Positions 54,501 through 63,418 of a DNA stretch of 64,000 nt are shown here, piece after piece. The DNA is from Elmis aenea. Its lineage: Eukaryota; Arthropoda; Insecta; Coleoptera; Elmidae. The stretch covers positions 57,853,415 to 57,917,414 of the forward strand of contig OX393578.1 of the NCBI GenBank assembly GCA_947652605.1, given 5' to 3'. The notes below the pieces were generated by a model. That model worked only from the letters and a program-made list of their open reading frames with translations. It had not been told where the DNA came from and ran no database searches. Made by a program: the position numbers and the translations under genes. Position 1 is the stretch's first letter. Each line of letters opens with the position of its first letter.

Positions 54501-55340
54501 ATTACTGAAACACCCAGTAGACCACTTGAACACCTACACATGGATACATTCCAAATCGAAAAGAATTCATTTTTAACAATCATTGATTCATTCTCACGAT
54601 TTAGTCAAGCTTATCACCTTACATCTAAAAATGGAACAGAAGTAGCAGCAAATTTAATAAATTTTATATCTCAACACGGATCACCAACGTCAATCACAAT
54701 GGACGGAGGATCTGAATTAGTCAATGAAGTAGTTAAAGATCTATTAGAATTACACAAAATTAATATTCATATAACCACACCGAAGAACCCTAGATCAAAT
54801 TCAATGATAGAAAGAATCCATTCAACACTAATCGAGAACTACCGAATAATAAAAAACAAAAATTGTAAGGAAACACCGAAACAAATAATGACTTATGCAA
54901 TTATTGGATACAACAACACCATTCATTCTGCAACTAAGTTCACGCCCCTCGAATTACTTTATGGACACACTTCTACTCGAGACCCATTTGACCTTCAACT
55001 AAGTAAGAAATTCTATGAAGAATATGTTACCACACACAAGAACAAATTAAATGCTATATATGATTCATTAAAAGAAACTATGCATAAAAACAAAGAAAAC
55101 GTAATAAATAAAAGAAATAAGAGTGTTAAAGAACATGAATATCATATCGGAGATAAGGTAATGATAAAAACCGATAAAAGAAGTAAAGCTATCAATAAAT
55201 ATGAAGGACCCTATACAATCACTAAAATAACGGACAAAAACACTGTCACACTAGTGGACTCAAAAAATAAAGAAAAGAAACGACATATAGATGCACTAAG
55301 CCGCCCTATCGTTTCAGATGTCTCAGCACCCACTACATAA
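51489..55340 (+). CDS. Pol polyprotein (protease, RT, RNase H, integrase)
   Basis: The pol frame opens at 51489 with no ATG until 52191, so it is expected as a Gag-Pol product made by -1 frameshift. Protease: FLIDTGASRTLI with the active-site DTGA at 51669-51680, and GLIGTDLLKKL downstream. Reverse transcriptase: WSSPVWVVPKKAD, WRIVIDYRSLNEKTI, LDLASGFHQV, FQRMPMGLKNSPSTFQRVM and YLDD at 52947-52958. RNase H: TTDASNIAIGAILSQ, ERYSAIEKELLAIVW-like and ITDHKPLQWL. Integrase: a zinc finger H-x4-H with CILC (54335-54455), then the DDE triad in HMDTF (about 54540), TMDGGSE (about 54700) and NSMIERIH (about 54810). No chromodomain follows. All catalytic residues are present and there is no stop. 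Confidence 0.93.
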   Translation, partial: TRRIGFYHTYSEKREYLANNEQFYNSNYDDYQPELIQINNQKESHLPCIYIPQLKANFLIDTGASRTLIKPEIAYKYFPELIQEEQFQIQTAHHISTHNETATIRLPTIFKVNKIHKFHLFNFDPKYDGLIGTDLLKKLKAKINLSDNLLETESTQIPLRSVEDVNTKINYQITVEPRTEKIIQIPVTKNIKQGIIEHQKLNQNVEIPASYVTVKDYYATTTIINTSDEEATFTLTEPVQIELVEENPNIQNLHYQTEHPNYNYSLNASQIKKLQRQNLQQLRLEHLNDEEFTLIKNLCEDFQDIFYCEDIPLTFTNQIKHEIKTSDNNPTYAKNYRYPQVHRQEVRRQIDKMLKDKIIRPSTSPWSSPVWVVPKKADASGNQKWRIVIDYRSLNEKTIDDKYPLPNITDILDKLGRSQYFTTLDLASGFHQVQVEERDIPKTAFSTENGHYEFQRMPMGLKNSPSTFQRVMDNILRGIQNEKCLVYLDDIIIFSTSLQEHIARLKEVFLRLRQTNFKIQLDKSEFLKREVQYLGHIITPEGVQPNPDKIKAIKNYPIPKTQKELKGFLGLLGYYRKFIKDFAKLTKPMTKCLKKGAQIIYSNEFKESFEKCKNILMNKPILQYPDFSKEFNLTTDASNIAIGAILSQGPIGKDLPIAYASRTLNESEQRYSAIEKELLAIVWATKYFRPYLYGQKFKIITDHKPLQWLHSLKEPNSKLSRWRLRLEEFDFDVIYKKGSTNTNADALSRIRINPIDTQSLQVEVDSELDQLLNEINQDREQLHTPIPIMEPTLIQPRTPDVIPFDTITIEDSPDERNENLTPTVHSQDNSTPSIPICEDALDSKRNQIIMTIVHGTSAKAKIEKKEKNTIITAYLGDNNLKLNILQFLKEYCAPNKTYYCLFPNEETYKFTCELITTHFAQNQIAFRKCTRRLLHILNKEDRVEIITNQHEGKTNHRGIIATCMAIKRNYYWENLDDDVTAFVNKCILCRKTKYERHPTKTPLNITETPSRPLEHLHMDTFQIEKNSFLTIIDSFSRFSQAYHLTSKNGTEVAANLINFISQHGSPTSITMDGGSELVNEVVKDLLELHKINIHITTPKNPRSNSMIERIHSTLIENYRIIKNKNCKETPKQIMTYAIIGYNNTIHSATKFTPLELLYGHTSTRDPFDLQLSKKFYEEYVTTHKNKLNAIYDSLKETMHKNKENVINKRNKSVKEHEYHIGDKVMIKTDKRSKAINKYEGPYTITKITDKNTVTLVDSKNKEKKRHIDALSRPIVSDVSAPTT
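51522..51528 (+). promoter_or_regulatory. Candidate -1 frameshift site
   Basis: GAAAAAC, read GTG-AAA-AAC in the gag frame, lies in the gag/pol overlap (51489-51540) and allows near-cognate re-pairing one base back into the pol frame. It is not a perfect X-XXY-YYZ heptamer; no downstream stem or pseudoknot was checked. Confidence 0.45.
55316..55326 (+). promoter_or_regulatory. Candidate env splice acceptors
   Basis: TATCGTTTCAG ends at 55317 after a pyrimidine-rich run, and a second CTCAG ends at 55326. Both leave the env frame in the same phase as the donor at 50016. They overlap the end of pol. Confidence 0.55.
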
Positions 55341-57004
55341 CAAGTATCGAAGAACCAAAAATAATTCAGATCACTGATAACCCTGGATTATTCCCTTATA
55401 AAATTGGAAGAGCAAAAAATCAAATAGATAAATGGACCCTAATCAAAAACATAGATTGTACCATTATACTTAACGAATATAACTCGTTGAAGGAACATGT
55501 ATTAGAAACAAAATTAATATTTGACAAATATAATAACGGACCCGATTATAATAAAGAATTTGAAAATTACTACATGCTTATCAATGTCACACTTTACGAA
55601 ATAAAAAGAAAGATAAATCAGCTAATACCAAATAGACAGAAAAGAGGAGTAATTGATGGATTAGGATCAATAATAAAAGTTATTACCGGAAATCTAGATG
55701 CAAACGACGGACAAAGATATGAAAATTCTATAAACGAACTTCAGAAAAATCAAGAAAGCCAAAAAGAGGTACTTATCAAGCAAATATCGCTCACTGACCA
55801 AATATTAGATAAGTTCAATACAAGTATAACCAGATTACAAACAAATCAAAAACTATTAAAATCCAGGATTCTACAAATTGAAGCAGAAGTAAAGGAGAAT
55901 GCATTACGAGAAGTAGCACTGTATTCATTTGTTAATATGCACACAATATTTCTACAAATAACCGCAATAGCAAATCTAATATTACATATTACCAATACCT
56001 TAGAAGAAGCTGTTACCTTCGCGAAGTTAGAAACATTTCACCCATCTATTATGGACCCCGAAGATCTAGAAATAAGTCTCAAACTTATCAAAAACAAAGT
56101 AAATGAATTACAATTACCTTTTGAACCAATAAAAGATAACTTACAATTATTCGAAGAAATAATAATTGTTAAAGCTTATCAAATAAGTACTAGAGTAATA
56201 TTTATAATTGAAGTACCATTGGCAGATTCAACAATGTATGATTATTACCATCTGTATCCATTACCAATGAAGATCAATAACCAATATCAAGCCATTTTAC
56301 CACAAAACAAGTTTTTGTTACTGGCCGACTCTAATTATATTAGTACTAACAAACATTGTAAACAACTACGAAAAACTGATTTCTTATGCAACATCCCAGA
56401 AAAAATGCAGTTCGAAAATTCACTATGTGAATCACAGTTAATTTCATATTCAAAAATTAACAATTGTAAACCAAATATATTCTCTTTAGAAAGTAATAAA
56501 ATACAAAAAATAGATCATGACTTGTGGATTATTGTTACAACTCACGAGTTGATAGGAAATGTAAACTGTAATAAAAATAATAAAAAGATACCTTTATTAG
56601 GTACCTACACAATTCAGTTACCTGTTAATTGCCAAATGAAAGTTGATAATAAAATATTAAAAACCAATCAATATTCCAATAACATATTTCAAATTATTCA
56701 ACTACCAACAATCAATGTAACTTTTATAAAACCATTAAATAATGATATTCAATATCCCAAGTTACCTTTAGAAAATATTGATCTAGATGATGTACAACAA
56801 ATCAGAGAAAAATTAAGAGAATTGCCAACTCAATTAAAATCTGCTGACTATAATATTTATGCGCATGCAAGTAATCTTATGTTTAATATAATTTTAATCG
56901 TTATTATACTTATTGTATTTATATTGTACAGACACAATGTTTTACCTATATGTAAGAAAAATCAAATTTTAAAAGTTCATGAACCTATTGAAATATTACC
57001 TTAA
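55318..57004 (+). CDS. Env-like glycoprotein of errantivirus-like element
   Basis: The env frame is open across the end of pol and has no usable ATG near its start, matching expression from a spliced RNA. A furin-type site RQKR lies at about 55637, followed by the hydrophobic glycine-containing fusion-peptide-like run GVIDGLGSIIKVITG; heptad-like, Gln/Asn-rich segments come next (55700-55950). Scattered cysteines and N-x-S/T sites fit a glycoprotein ectodomain. A C-terminal transmembrane helix (IILIVIILIVFILY, about 56885-56930) precedes a 24-residue cytoplasmic tail. Insect errantivirus Env proteins are related to baculovirus F proteins and share this layout. No stop or frameshift was seen. 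The family may allow spread between cells, but activity here is not shown. Confidence 0.82.
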
Positions 57005-57044
57005 AAAATTTAGACAAAATGTTATTTTCCCCGTATTTTTTAAT

Positions 57045-57057
57045 CTAAGCAGGGAGG
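57045..57057 (+). other. Polypurine tract
   Basis: The purine run AGGGAGG at 57051-57057 abuts the 3' LTR; it would prime plus-strand DNA synthesis. Confidence 0.75.
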
Positions 57058-57263
57058 AGTTATATTGTAGTTTACAGTGTATACATTACTTGTATTACAT
57101 GAAATCTTAGGTCAGCATGATAACAATAGCTTAGGTAGACAAAACCGTAAACATATGTAGAATGCTAGTTGTAAGTTAGTTATGTTTGATACTTTGTAGA
57201 ATTCGCTTGCTTCTAATAAAAATTGTTTTTTAAAAACTCTTTGAGTTTAATTTGAATTTAACT
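57058..57263 (+). repeat. 3' LTR
   Basis: 206 bp, identical by eye to the 5' LTR; poly(A) signal AATAAA at 57215-57220. Followed by the duplicated CACG. Confidence 0.95.
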
Positions 57264-57575
57264 CACGTTAACTGCCAATGACTCGAGGTTTGAGTCATGG
57301 CGGTCGTTCATGAGGAGCCAATGACTATACATGTGAGACACGGACATATCTATACTAAATGTTCCAGCATTTTGTTAGCCGTTGTGAGCCTACTTTACGG
57401 TTTTACTGGCTTGTAGGGAAAGGTGAACCTCAACTTTTCCTGGTGTCGGTTTGTTTTGGTAAGCAGTTACAACTATACACCTTTTAATAAAATATACCAA
57501 ACATTAAATATTTCAATAAAACGCGTTGCCCTTTAAGGGTCGGAACAAAATTTTGGTTGGCAGTGAACGTGTTAA

Positions 57576-59474
57576 TAATTTATTTTGAAATTTGGTGGAG
57601 GTGCCGGGTAATTTTACTACAGCAATTTAAATTAATTAATATCTCGGTAGTTTAGATAGTTACAAAAAAAAATTGAATATACAAGTTTTTTGGCATCGCG
57701 AACTGCATAACCCTGCATACTTTTTAAATATACAAAGTGTTCCGTTTTCGAGAACCGACATGCAACTTTTTTATTTTAAATACAACACCCTGTATATTTT
57801 TACGTCTTCTAGTAGAAAATTAAATTGCCTACAAAAAACATTAAGCATGTCCTATACCTAAAATCCATATTTCTCGAGTTATTTTAATTTTAATAATTTA
57901 TTTTTCAAAATGGTGGAGGTGCCGGGTATTTTAATATGGTAATACAAATCAATTAATATCTCTGTTCTAAGAAAAGCTACGAAAAAACTTTAAATACAAA
58001 AGTTATTTGGCATCACGAACTGTATAAGCCTGCATAACTTTAAAATATACAGAGTGTTCCGTTTTCGAGAACCAACATGCAAGTTTGTTATTTTAAATAC
58101 AACACTCTGTATATTTTTACGTTTTCTTGTAGACAATTTAATTGCCTACAAAAATTATTCAGCATGTCCTATACCTAAAATTGATATTTCTCGACTAATT
58201 TCGATTTTTACACTTTTTCGAACATATAAAGGTTCAACACAAATTATTTTTTTTGCATCGTTACTTGAGTAGATACGAAAAAACTATAAATACAAAAGTT
58301 GTTTGCCATCACGAACTGCATATTCCTGCATAATTTTCAAATATACAGAGTGTTCCTTTTTGAGAACCAACATGCAAGTTTGTTGTTTTAAATACAACAC
58401 CCTGTATATTTTTACGTTTTCTTGTAGAAAATTTAATTGCCTACAAAAAACATTAAGCATGTCCTATACCTAAAGTTAATATTTCTCGAGTTATTGGTCG
58501 CATTCAGATAGGTAGCGGTAGCCGCTCCGAAAACGTCTCCTTTTAACAACCGCTACCTTCCCAACAGTTGCCATGTTTGGGAGCGTATTTTATTTATTTT
58601 ATAGCGTCTTTATCAAAGTAGATAGAAAAAAGTTTTAAATACAAAAGTTGTTTGGCATCACGAGCTGCACAACCCTGCATATACAGAGTGTTTAGTTTTC
58701 GAGAACCGACATGCAACTTTTTTATTTAAAATACAACACCCTGTATATTTTTACGTTTTCTTGTAGACAATCAAATATCCTATCAAAAACGTTAAGCATG
58801 TTCTATACCTAAAATCAATATTTCTCGAGTTATTACGGTTTTAATAATTTATTTTGAAATTTGGTGGAGGTGCCGGGTAATTTTACTAAAGCAATTTAAA
58901 TTTAATTAATATCTCCGTTGTTTAAATAGTAACAAAAAAGTTTTAAATATAAAAGTTCTTTGGCATCGCGAACTGCATAGCCCTGCATACTTTTTAAATA
59001 TACAGAATGTTCCGTTTTCGAGAACCGACATGCAACTTTGTTATTTTAAATACAACATCCTGTATATTTTTACGTTTTCTTGTAGAAAATTTAATTGCCT
59101 ACAATAAACATTCAGCATGTCCTATACATAAAATCGATATATCTTGAGTTATTGCGTTGTTAATAATTTATTTTGAAATTTGGTGGAGGTGCCGGGTAAT
59201 TTTACTATAGCAATTTAAATTAATTAATATCTCGGTTGTTTAAATAGTAACAAAAAAATTTAATTACAAAAGTTGTTTGACATCACGAACTGTATAATCC
59301 TAAATTATTTTTGAATATACAGAGTGTTCAGTTTTCGAGAACCGACATGCAACTTTGTTATTTTATATACAACAACCTGTATATTTTTACGTTTTCTTGT
59401 AGACAATCAAATATCCTATTAAAAATATTAAGCATGTCCTATACCTAAAATCAATATTTCTCGAGTTATTACGG
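57576..59474 (+). repeat. Satellite-like array, right part
   Basis: Six tandem units of roughly 300-345 bp, starting near 57570, 57885, 58196, 58497, 58845 and 59157. The second half of each is conserved (ATGCAACTT, ACACCCTGTATATTTTTACG, AGCATGTCCTATACC); the first half is type A (GGTGGAGGTGCCGGG), type B (58196) or a unique type C (58497-58620) with GGTAGCGGTAGCCGCTCC and CAACAGTTGCC. Each unit holds CACCCTGTA, the end motif of the TA-target elements nearby. Confidence 0.88.
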
Positions 59475-59640
59475 TTTTAACTTACGGAATTATAGGATAT
59501 GGGAATGCGGCTGACACTTATATAAACAACTTAAACATCTCCTATAAAATTATTGTTAACGCATATAATGTTTTATCGGTGCGAAATTTCAAACCATTTT
59601 AGCGACCTCTACTTATTGCTCAAATGATCTTAAATTTCAC
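59475..59640 (+). pseudogene. LINE reverse transcriptase, 3' piece after array
   Basis: Resumes the LINE cut at 48745: TYGIIGYGNAADTYINNLN then ISYKIIVNAYNVLSV. Joining across the array restores ..QSLL/TYGI.. in frame, with TTTTAA present at both edges (48740-48745, 59475-59480), so the array inserted into the LINE. Confidence 0.75.
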
Positions 59641-61287
59641 AGGAACAGTTTTTTTTTAATTTAAGATAGAACAAAACTGGGGGTGGCCCATTTACATTCC
59701 AAAAAAATGATAAATAAGGCTCACACTAATCAATATAATGTTTTTCTTTTTATATCAACAATAAATTTCATATAAAATTTTTCTTTTTAGATTCTGTTGG
59801 TACAACCGAAAAAGATGTGTCAAATATCACGTTACAAGGTTTATGGAGGCGAAGTGATCTCAGGTGGGACATATTCGTCTTAAAGTTTGATTGAAGAGGT
59901 TTGACCAATTTGTTAACTCTTATAAATCTGGTATTTTTATTAAGTTAAGAATGCTGGACGAGCCCGAGTGACAAGTTGGTTGGGCGTACGAGCCCCTTGA
60001 TCAGACTCCAGGAAAAAGGCACCAGGATTCTGCACCACAAGGTATTTATAATAATTATTGTCTATTTATTTAAAGTAATTTGGTTGGCTTTTACAATTTT
60101 GATACAGGACTCTATTTATTTTGGTTACAGCTTATTTTTGCTTTCAGGTAGGTGGTAGGAGTGTGAAGCATACATTTTATACCTTTTAATGGTAAGAATT
60201 TTTTTTAACTTGTAGTGATTGTTGTTTAACCTTTTCAGAAAATATAAAGACTGTTGCCAAACTTTCGAATATTTTGCTTAAAATGCAAGGTTATTGGAAC
60301 TTTTTCAAAATTTTGAGGAGCGGTGAAAAACAGTTTTAGGCCGTTTTTAAACAAACTGAATTTGAAAAAATGCGTTTTAAACAGTATTCACCTTAATCAG
60401 GTAGGCCGGTGGCCGGTCTTTGTAGTTTATGTAGTTTTCATGACAACCAATTAACAAACTAAAAGTTTTGAAAGTCTATTATACTTGTCAGATTAATAGA
60501 TTCGTAAAAATATATATATTCCATAGTCAGTAAGTATTTTATGTGGGGTGAAAATGGCACAAAATGACACTCCTTCATCAAATTGACGGAATGTAATTTT
60601 AAATTAATCATCTGCTCAACTCCGTTAACAGATAAATCGAATTTTGTGCGAGGTTAAAAGCTTTTAATCAACGACAGATTCACCTATACACGCAAAGGAA
60701 ACATCGAATCAATCTGTTAAATAAAATAAGGAAATAACATTTGCGCCCCCAACTGATTTATTACAGTAAACCAAGAAGAATATAACGAATAAGGAAGAGG
60801 GTGATTTAGGCGTTACCCATGACGGTTCCAGATAGTTGCCCTTTGGCGTCTGGAAAACAAAAACCGCCAAACTCTTTCAAGAAAAAAAAAACAGCACGGA
60901 AGGCAATCGTTTCCCCGCAAAAACTTTACGAATTAATGTGGTGTATCTAAAGGAGAAAAACTTTGGCGTTATCTAAATATACGGTCATAATATCGAGGGA
61001 AAAAAAGTTAACCCTACACTAAAACCGGCTTAAAAAATATGGGGATTCTTTCATTACGCTCCGATACATATTTAAATAATATATAATAGGTTTTTTGCTG
61101 ATCAACTGATAATTCGCTTTTTAGTTTTACATTAATTTTTGGCTTTTCGCTAGTTCTTAATGACTGGATGTGAATATTTATTGATACAAAAATATAATGC
61201 AAGTCGCGATATACAGAGTAAAAAAGACCGACCCTACGTTAAAACTAATTTATGAATATGGTATGTTAGGATGGCCAAAGAACAAAA
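59641..61287. other. Intergenic, possible host sequence
   Basis: GC-richer pieces at 59940-60040 and 60770-60960 have no recognised protein or repeat. An acceptor-like TTGCTTTCAG at about 60147 and a donor-like AAGGTATTTA near 60040 might bound an intron, but no coding exon can be supported. Confidence 0.3.
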
Positions 61288-61815
61288 ATGAAATACCTGA
61301 TAGTTAGATTATATTTTAATTTGAGAAATGAATTAATAACTGAAAATGGCATCATTTACTTTGGAGATAGAATGATAGTTCCTATTAAATTGAGATCAAC
61401 AGTAATACAGAAATTACATGGACACTTAAGTATAGTTAAAATCAAACTCAGAGCAAAAATGTTAGTCTATTGGCCTGGTATGTGTAATGAAATAGAACAA
61501 CTTATTATTTAATGCAAAATTTGTGAAAAATTTTGAAGTTCAAATAAAAAACAAACATTTATTCCTCATGAGATCCTAGAACTGTCATTTGAAAAGGTTG
61601 GAATAGCTATATTAACTTTTGCAAATAACGACTATTTATAGTATTAATGGATTACATGTCAAAAGGGATTGAGCTAGATAAATTAAAATACAAGCCTTCA
61701 GAAGCAGTTATTAAGACATTAAAAAATATATTTGCAACTCATAGCATTCCGAAAACAGTTATAGCTGATAACATGCCATTTAACTCATTGAAATTAAACA
61801 ATTTTGCTTAACAAT
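61288..61815 (+). pseudogene. Ty3/gypsy integrase fragment
   Basis: The plus frame reads ENGIIYFGDRMIVPIKLRST, KLHGHLSIVKIKLRAKMLVY and WPGMCNEIEQ, then after a stop CKICEKF: the zinc finger (H, C-x2-C) and linker of a gypsy-type integrase. Further on, in shifted frames, are a FEKVGI.ILTFANNDYL block and GIPKTVIADNMPF-like residues around the first and second DDE positions. It is much older than the element at 49361 and of another lineage. It is truncated on the left; the TTAA element interrupts it on the right. Confidence 0.7.
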
Positions 61816-61827
61816 GGAACTTTAAAA

Positions 61828-62505
61828 CCCTTTCACTGTCGCGTAGTTTTTGTATGTACAGGCCCTGTGTCGGGTTTTTTGTTTTTAAAAGAAAAATTCT
61901 GGTGGATGCGTCGGGTTAATCTAAGGCAATAATTATTTATTATATCTGTTATTAAGGGAGTTACACAAAAGTTTTTTTCACAAAAGTTGTTGGAATTCAT
62001 TACCATATAACCAACAGTTATTTTTAAATGCAAAGTATGTAGTTTTCGAGAATCAATATGCAACTTTACTATTTCAAATAGAACGCCCTGCACATTTTTA
62101 CGTTTTCTTGTAGATAAATCAATTGCCAGTAAAAAAATATTAAGCATGTTTTTGTCTTAAGTTAATATATCTAGAGTTAGTATTCTGGTGGATGCGTAGG
62201 GTCAAAAATTCTTCTTCTGTTTGAAATAGTAAAGTTGCATTTTGATTCTCGAAAACCAAACTCTGTGCTTTAAAAAATAATTGTAGGTTATATAGCTAAC
62301 ACATTTTAACAACTTTTGAAAAAAAAACTTGTTTGTTACTCCCCTAATAACAAAGATAATAATTTTTTTTTTAAATTAACTTAATTTGCCCGGCGCATTC
62401 GCCAGAATTTTTAACTCTGAGGGGCAGAATAACGTATATATACGGGTTTGACAATAGCAACATGTTATTGCACAACGTATATTTACGGGTTTGACAGTGA
62501 AAGGG
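61828..62505. mobile_element. TTAA-target element holding inverted array units
   Basis: The ends CCCTTTCACTGTC are perfect 13-bp inverted repeats; TTAA follows on the right (62506-62509) and AAAA replaces it on the left. Inside, 61890-62150 and 62175-62400 are inverted copies of a diverged unit of the 48746-type array (TAGTTTTCGAGAATCAATAT, TACGTTTTCTTGTAGAT, AAGCATGT). Near the right end AACGTATATWTACGGGTTTG occurs twice in tandem. Confidence 0.75.
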
Positions 62506-62514
62506 TTAAAATGA

Positions 62515-62700
62515 TAATTATATCGCAGGAAATCGGCAAATACTAGTAGAATATAGCAGTATTTTAGAAGAACGTGTTTTGGGGATTGTTAATATCAACC
62601 CATCTTACAGTAAGACAAATTTTGCTTCAATTATGTGTCTCCAAGTCAGCGGTATTTAAGATATTAAAAAAAAACCTATACCATCCCTATAAAGTTCAAT
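62515..62700 (+). pseudogene. Transposase helix-turn-helix remnant
   Basis: In shifting plus frames: EERVLGIVNINPSYS then VSKSAVFKILKKNLYHPYKV. This is the N-terminal HTH flavour of mariner/Tc-related proteins common in insects. Only about 50 codons remain, and there is no catalytic part. Confidence 0.35.
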
Positions 62701-63418
62701 AATCAAAAATTCTTCACAGATAATTAAAGTGTTGTATTACCTATAATCAATTCACATGCACCATTATGACGCTTACAAACATTTTCAGTAGATAACAGTT
62801 CTTATTCAATTGGAAATTCTTTTGCCTCCCATATATGTTCAAATTCAGACAAAGAAATTTAATAAATAAGTCGAAAACCTACAGTTAAGGCCCTCTCGTA
62901 GCAATACTTTTAAGTTTCTCTGTTTTGAAATAAACGTATGAACTTATAAAACATACGTACAATGGAAACAACGTTTTTATGTAATGTGTTAAACAAGGAT
63001 AAAGCATTGCAAGTACGCGATTTTTATTTTGAAACGTCAAGATTACCAAAAAAAAATACACATCCGATAATACTACCATCTTCTTCTAGCATAGAACGTA
63101 CGCGATTTTTTTATTTAAACGTCAAACTTCATCAAAAAAAGAAACATTCCATAATGTATCTATCTCCTTTTACTTAATAAGTCTACGCCGTACAAAAGAT
63201 GTACCGTAACGCGGTTTGTAGCGGGAGTAACTAAATCACAACAAATGACGTCATAAATTAATTAAAAGTTCAATTTTAGCCTTAACAACAACATTTAGGG
63301 TAGAATTAAACAATACATGTCCATTCAACTCGAATAAGCGTTCAATAAATGCTAAATACAAAACCCAAATTGACAGAAGTTTAGCATTACCAAACACGCG
63401 CTATTTTCAACATTAAAA
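62701..63418. other. Intergenic with an 85-bp duplication
   Basis: GTACGCGATTTTT starts at 63013 and again at 63098, followed in both by TT..AAACGTCAA; two diverged units of about 85 bp. No gene. Confidence 0.5.

Larger units (their letters stand above)
49361..57263 (+). mobile_element. Errantivirus-like Ty3/gypsy element, complete
   Basis: The 7903-bp element has two 206-bp LTRs identical as read, starting AGTTATATTG and ending GAATTTAACT, and a 4-bp duplication CACG (49357-49360, 57264-57267). Order: 5' LTR, primer site, leader, gag, pol in the -1 frame, env, polypurine tract, 3' LTR. Gag lacks a zinc knuckle, integrase lacks a chromodomain and an env follows pol, all as in insect errantiviruses (17.6/297/ZAM-like). 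No internal stop or shift was found in the three genes, so the copy is young and may be competent. Confidence 0.93.
49357..57571. mobile_element. TTAA-target MITE (about 308 bp) split by LTR element
   Basis: Flanked by TTAA at 49353-49356 and 57572-57575. The inverted ends are CACGTTAACTGCCAA (left, rejoined across the LTR insertion at its CACG duplication) and CACGTTCACTGCCAA (right, complement). The preinsertion target, GTTAATAATTTATTTT, is present intact in other array units. Almost all of the span is the LTR retrotransposon; the MITE's own sequence is 57264-57571 plus the first four bases. Confidence 0.8.

Noticed and set aside
60030..60170. Possible exon-intron boundary signals
   Set aside because: Donor- and acceptor-like strings occur but no coding exon with recognisable protein flanks them.
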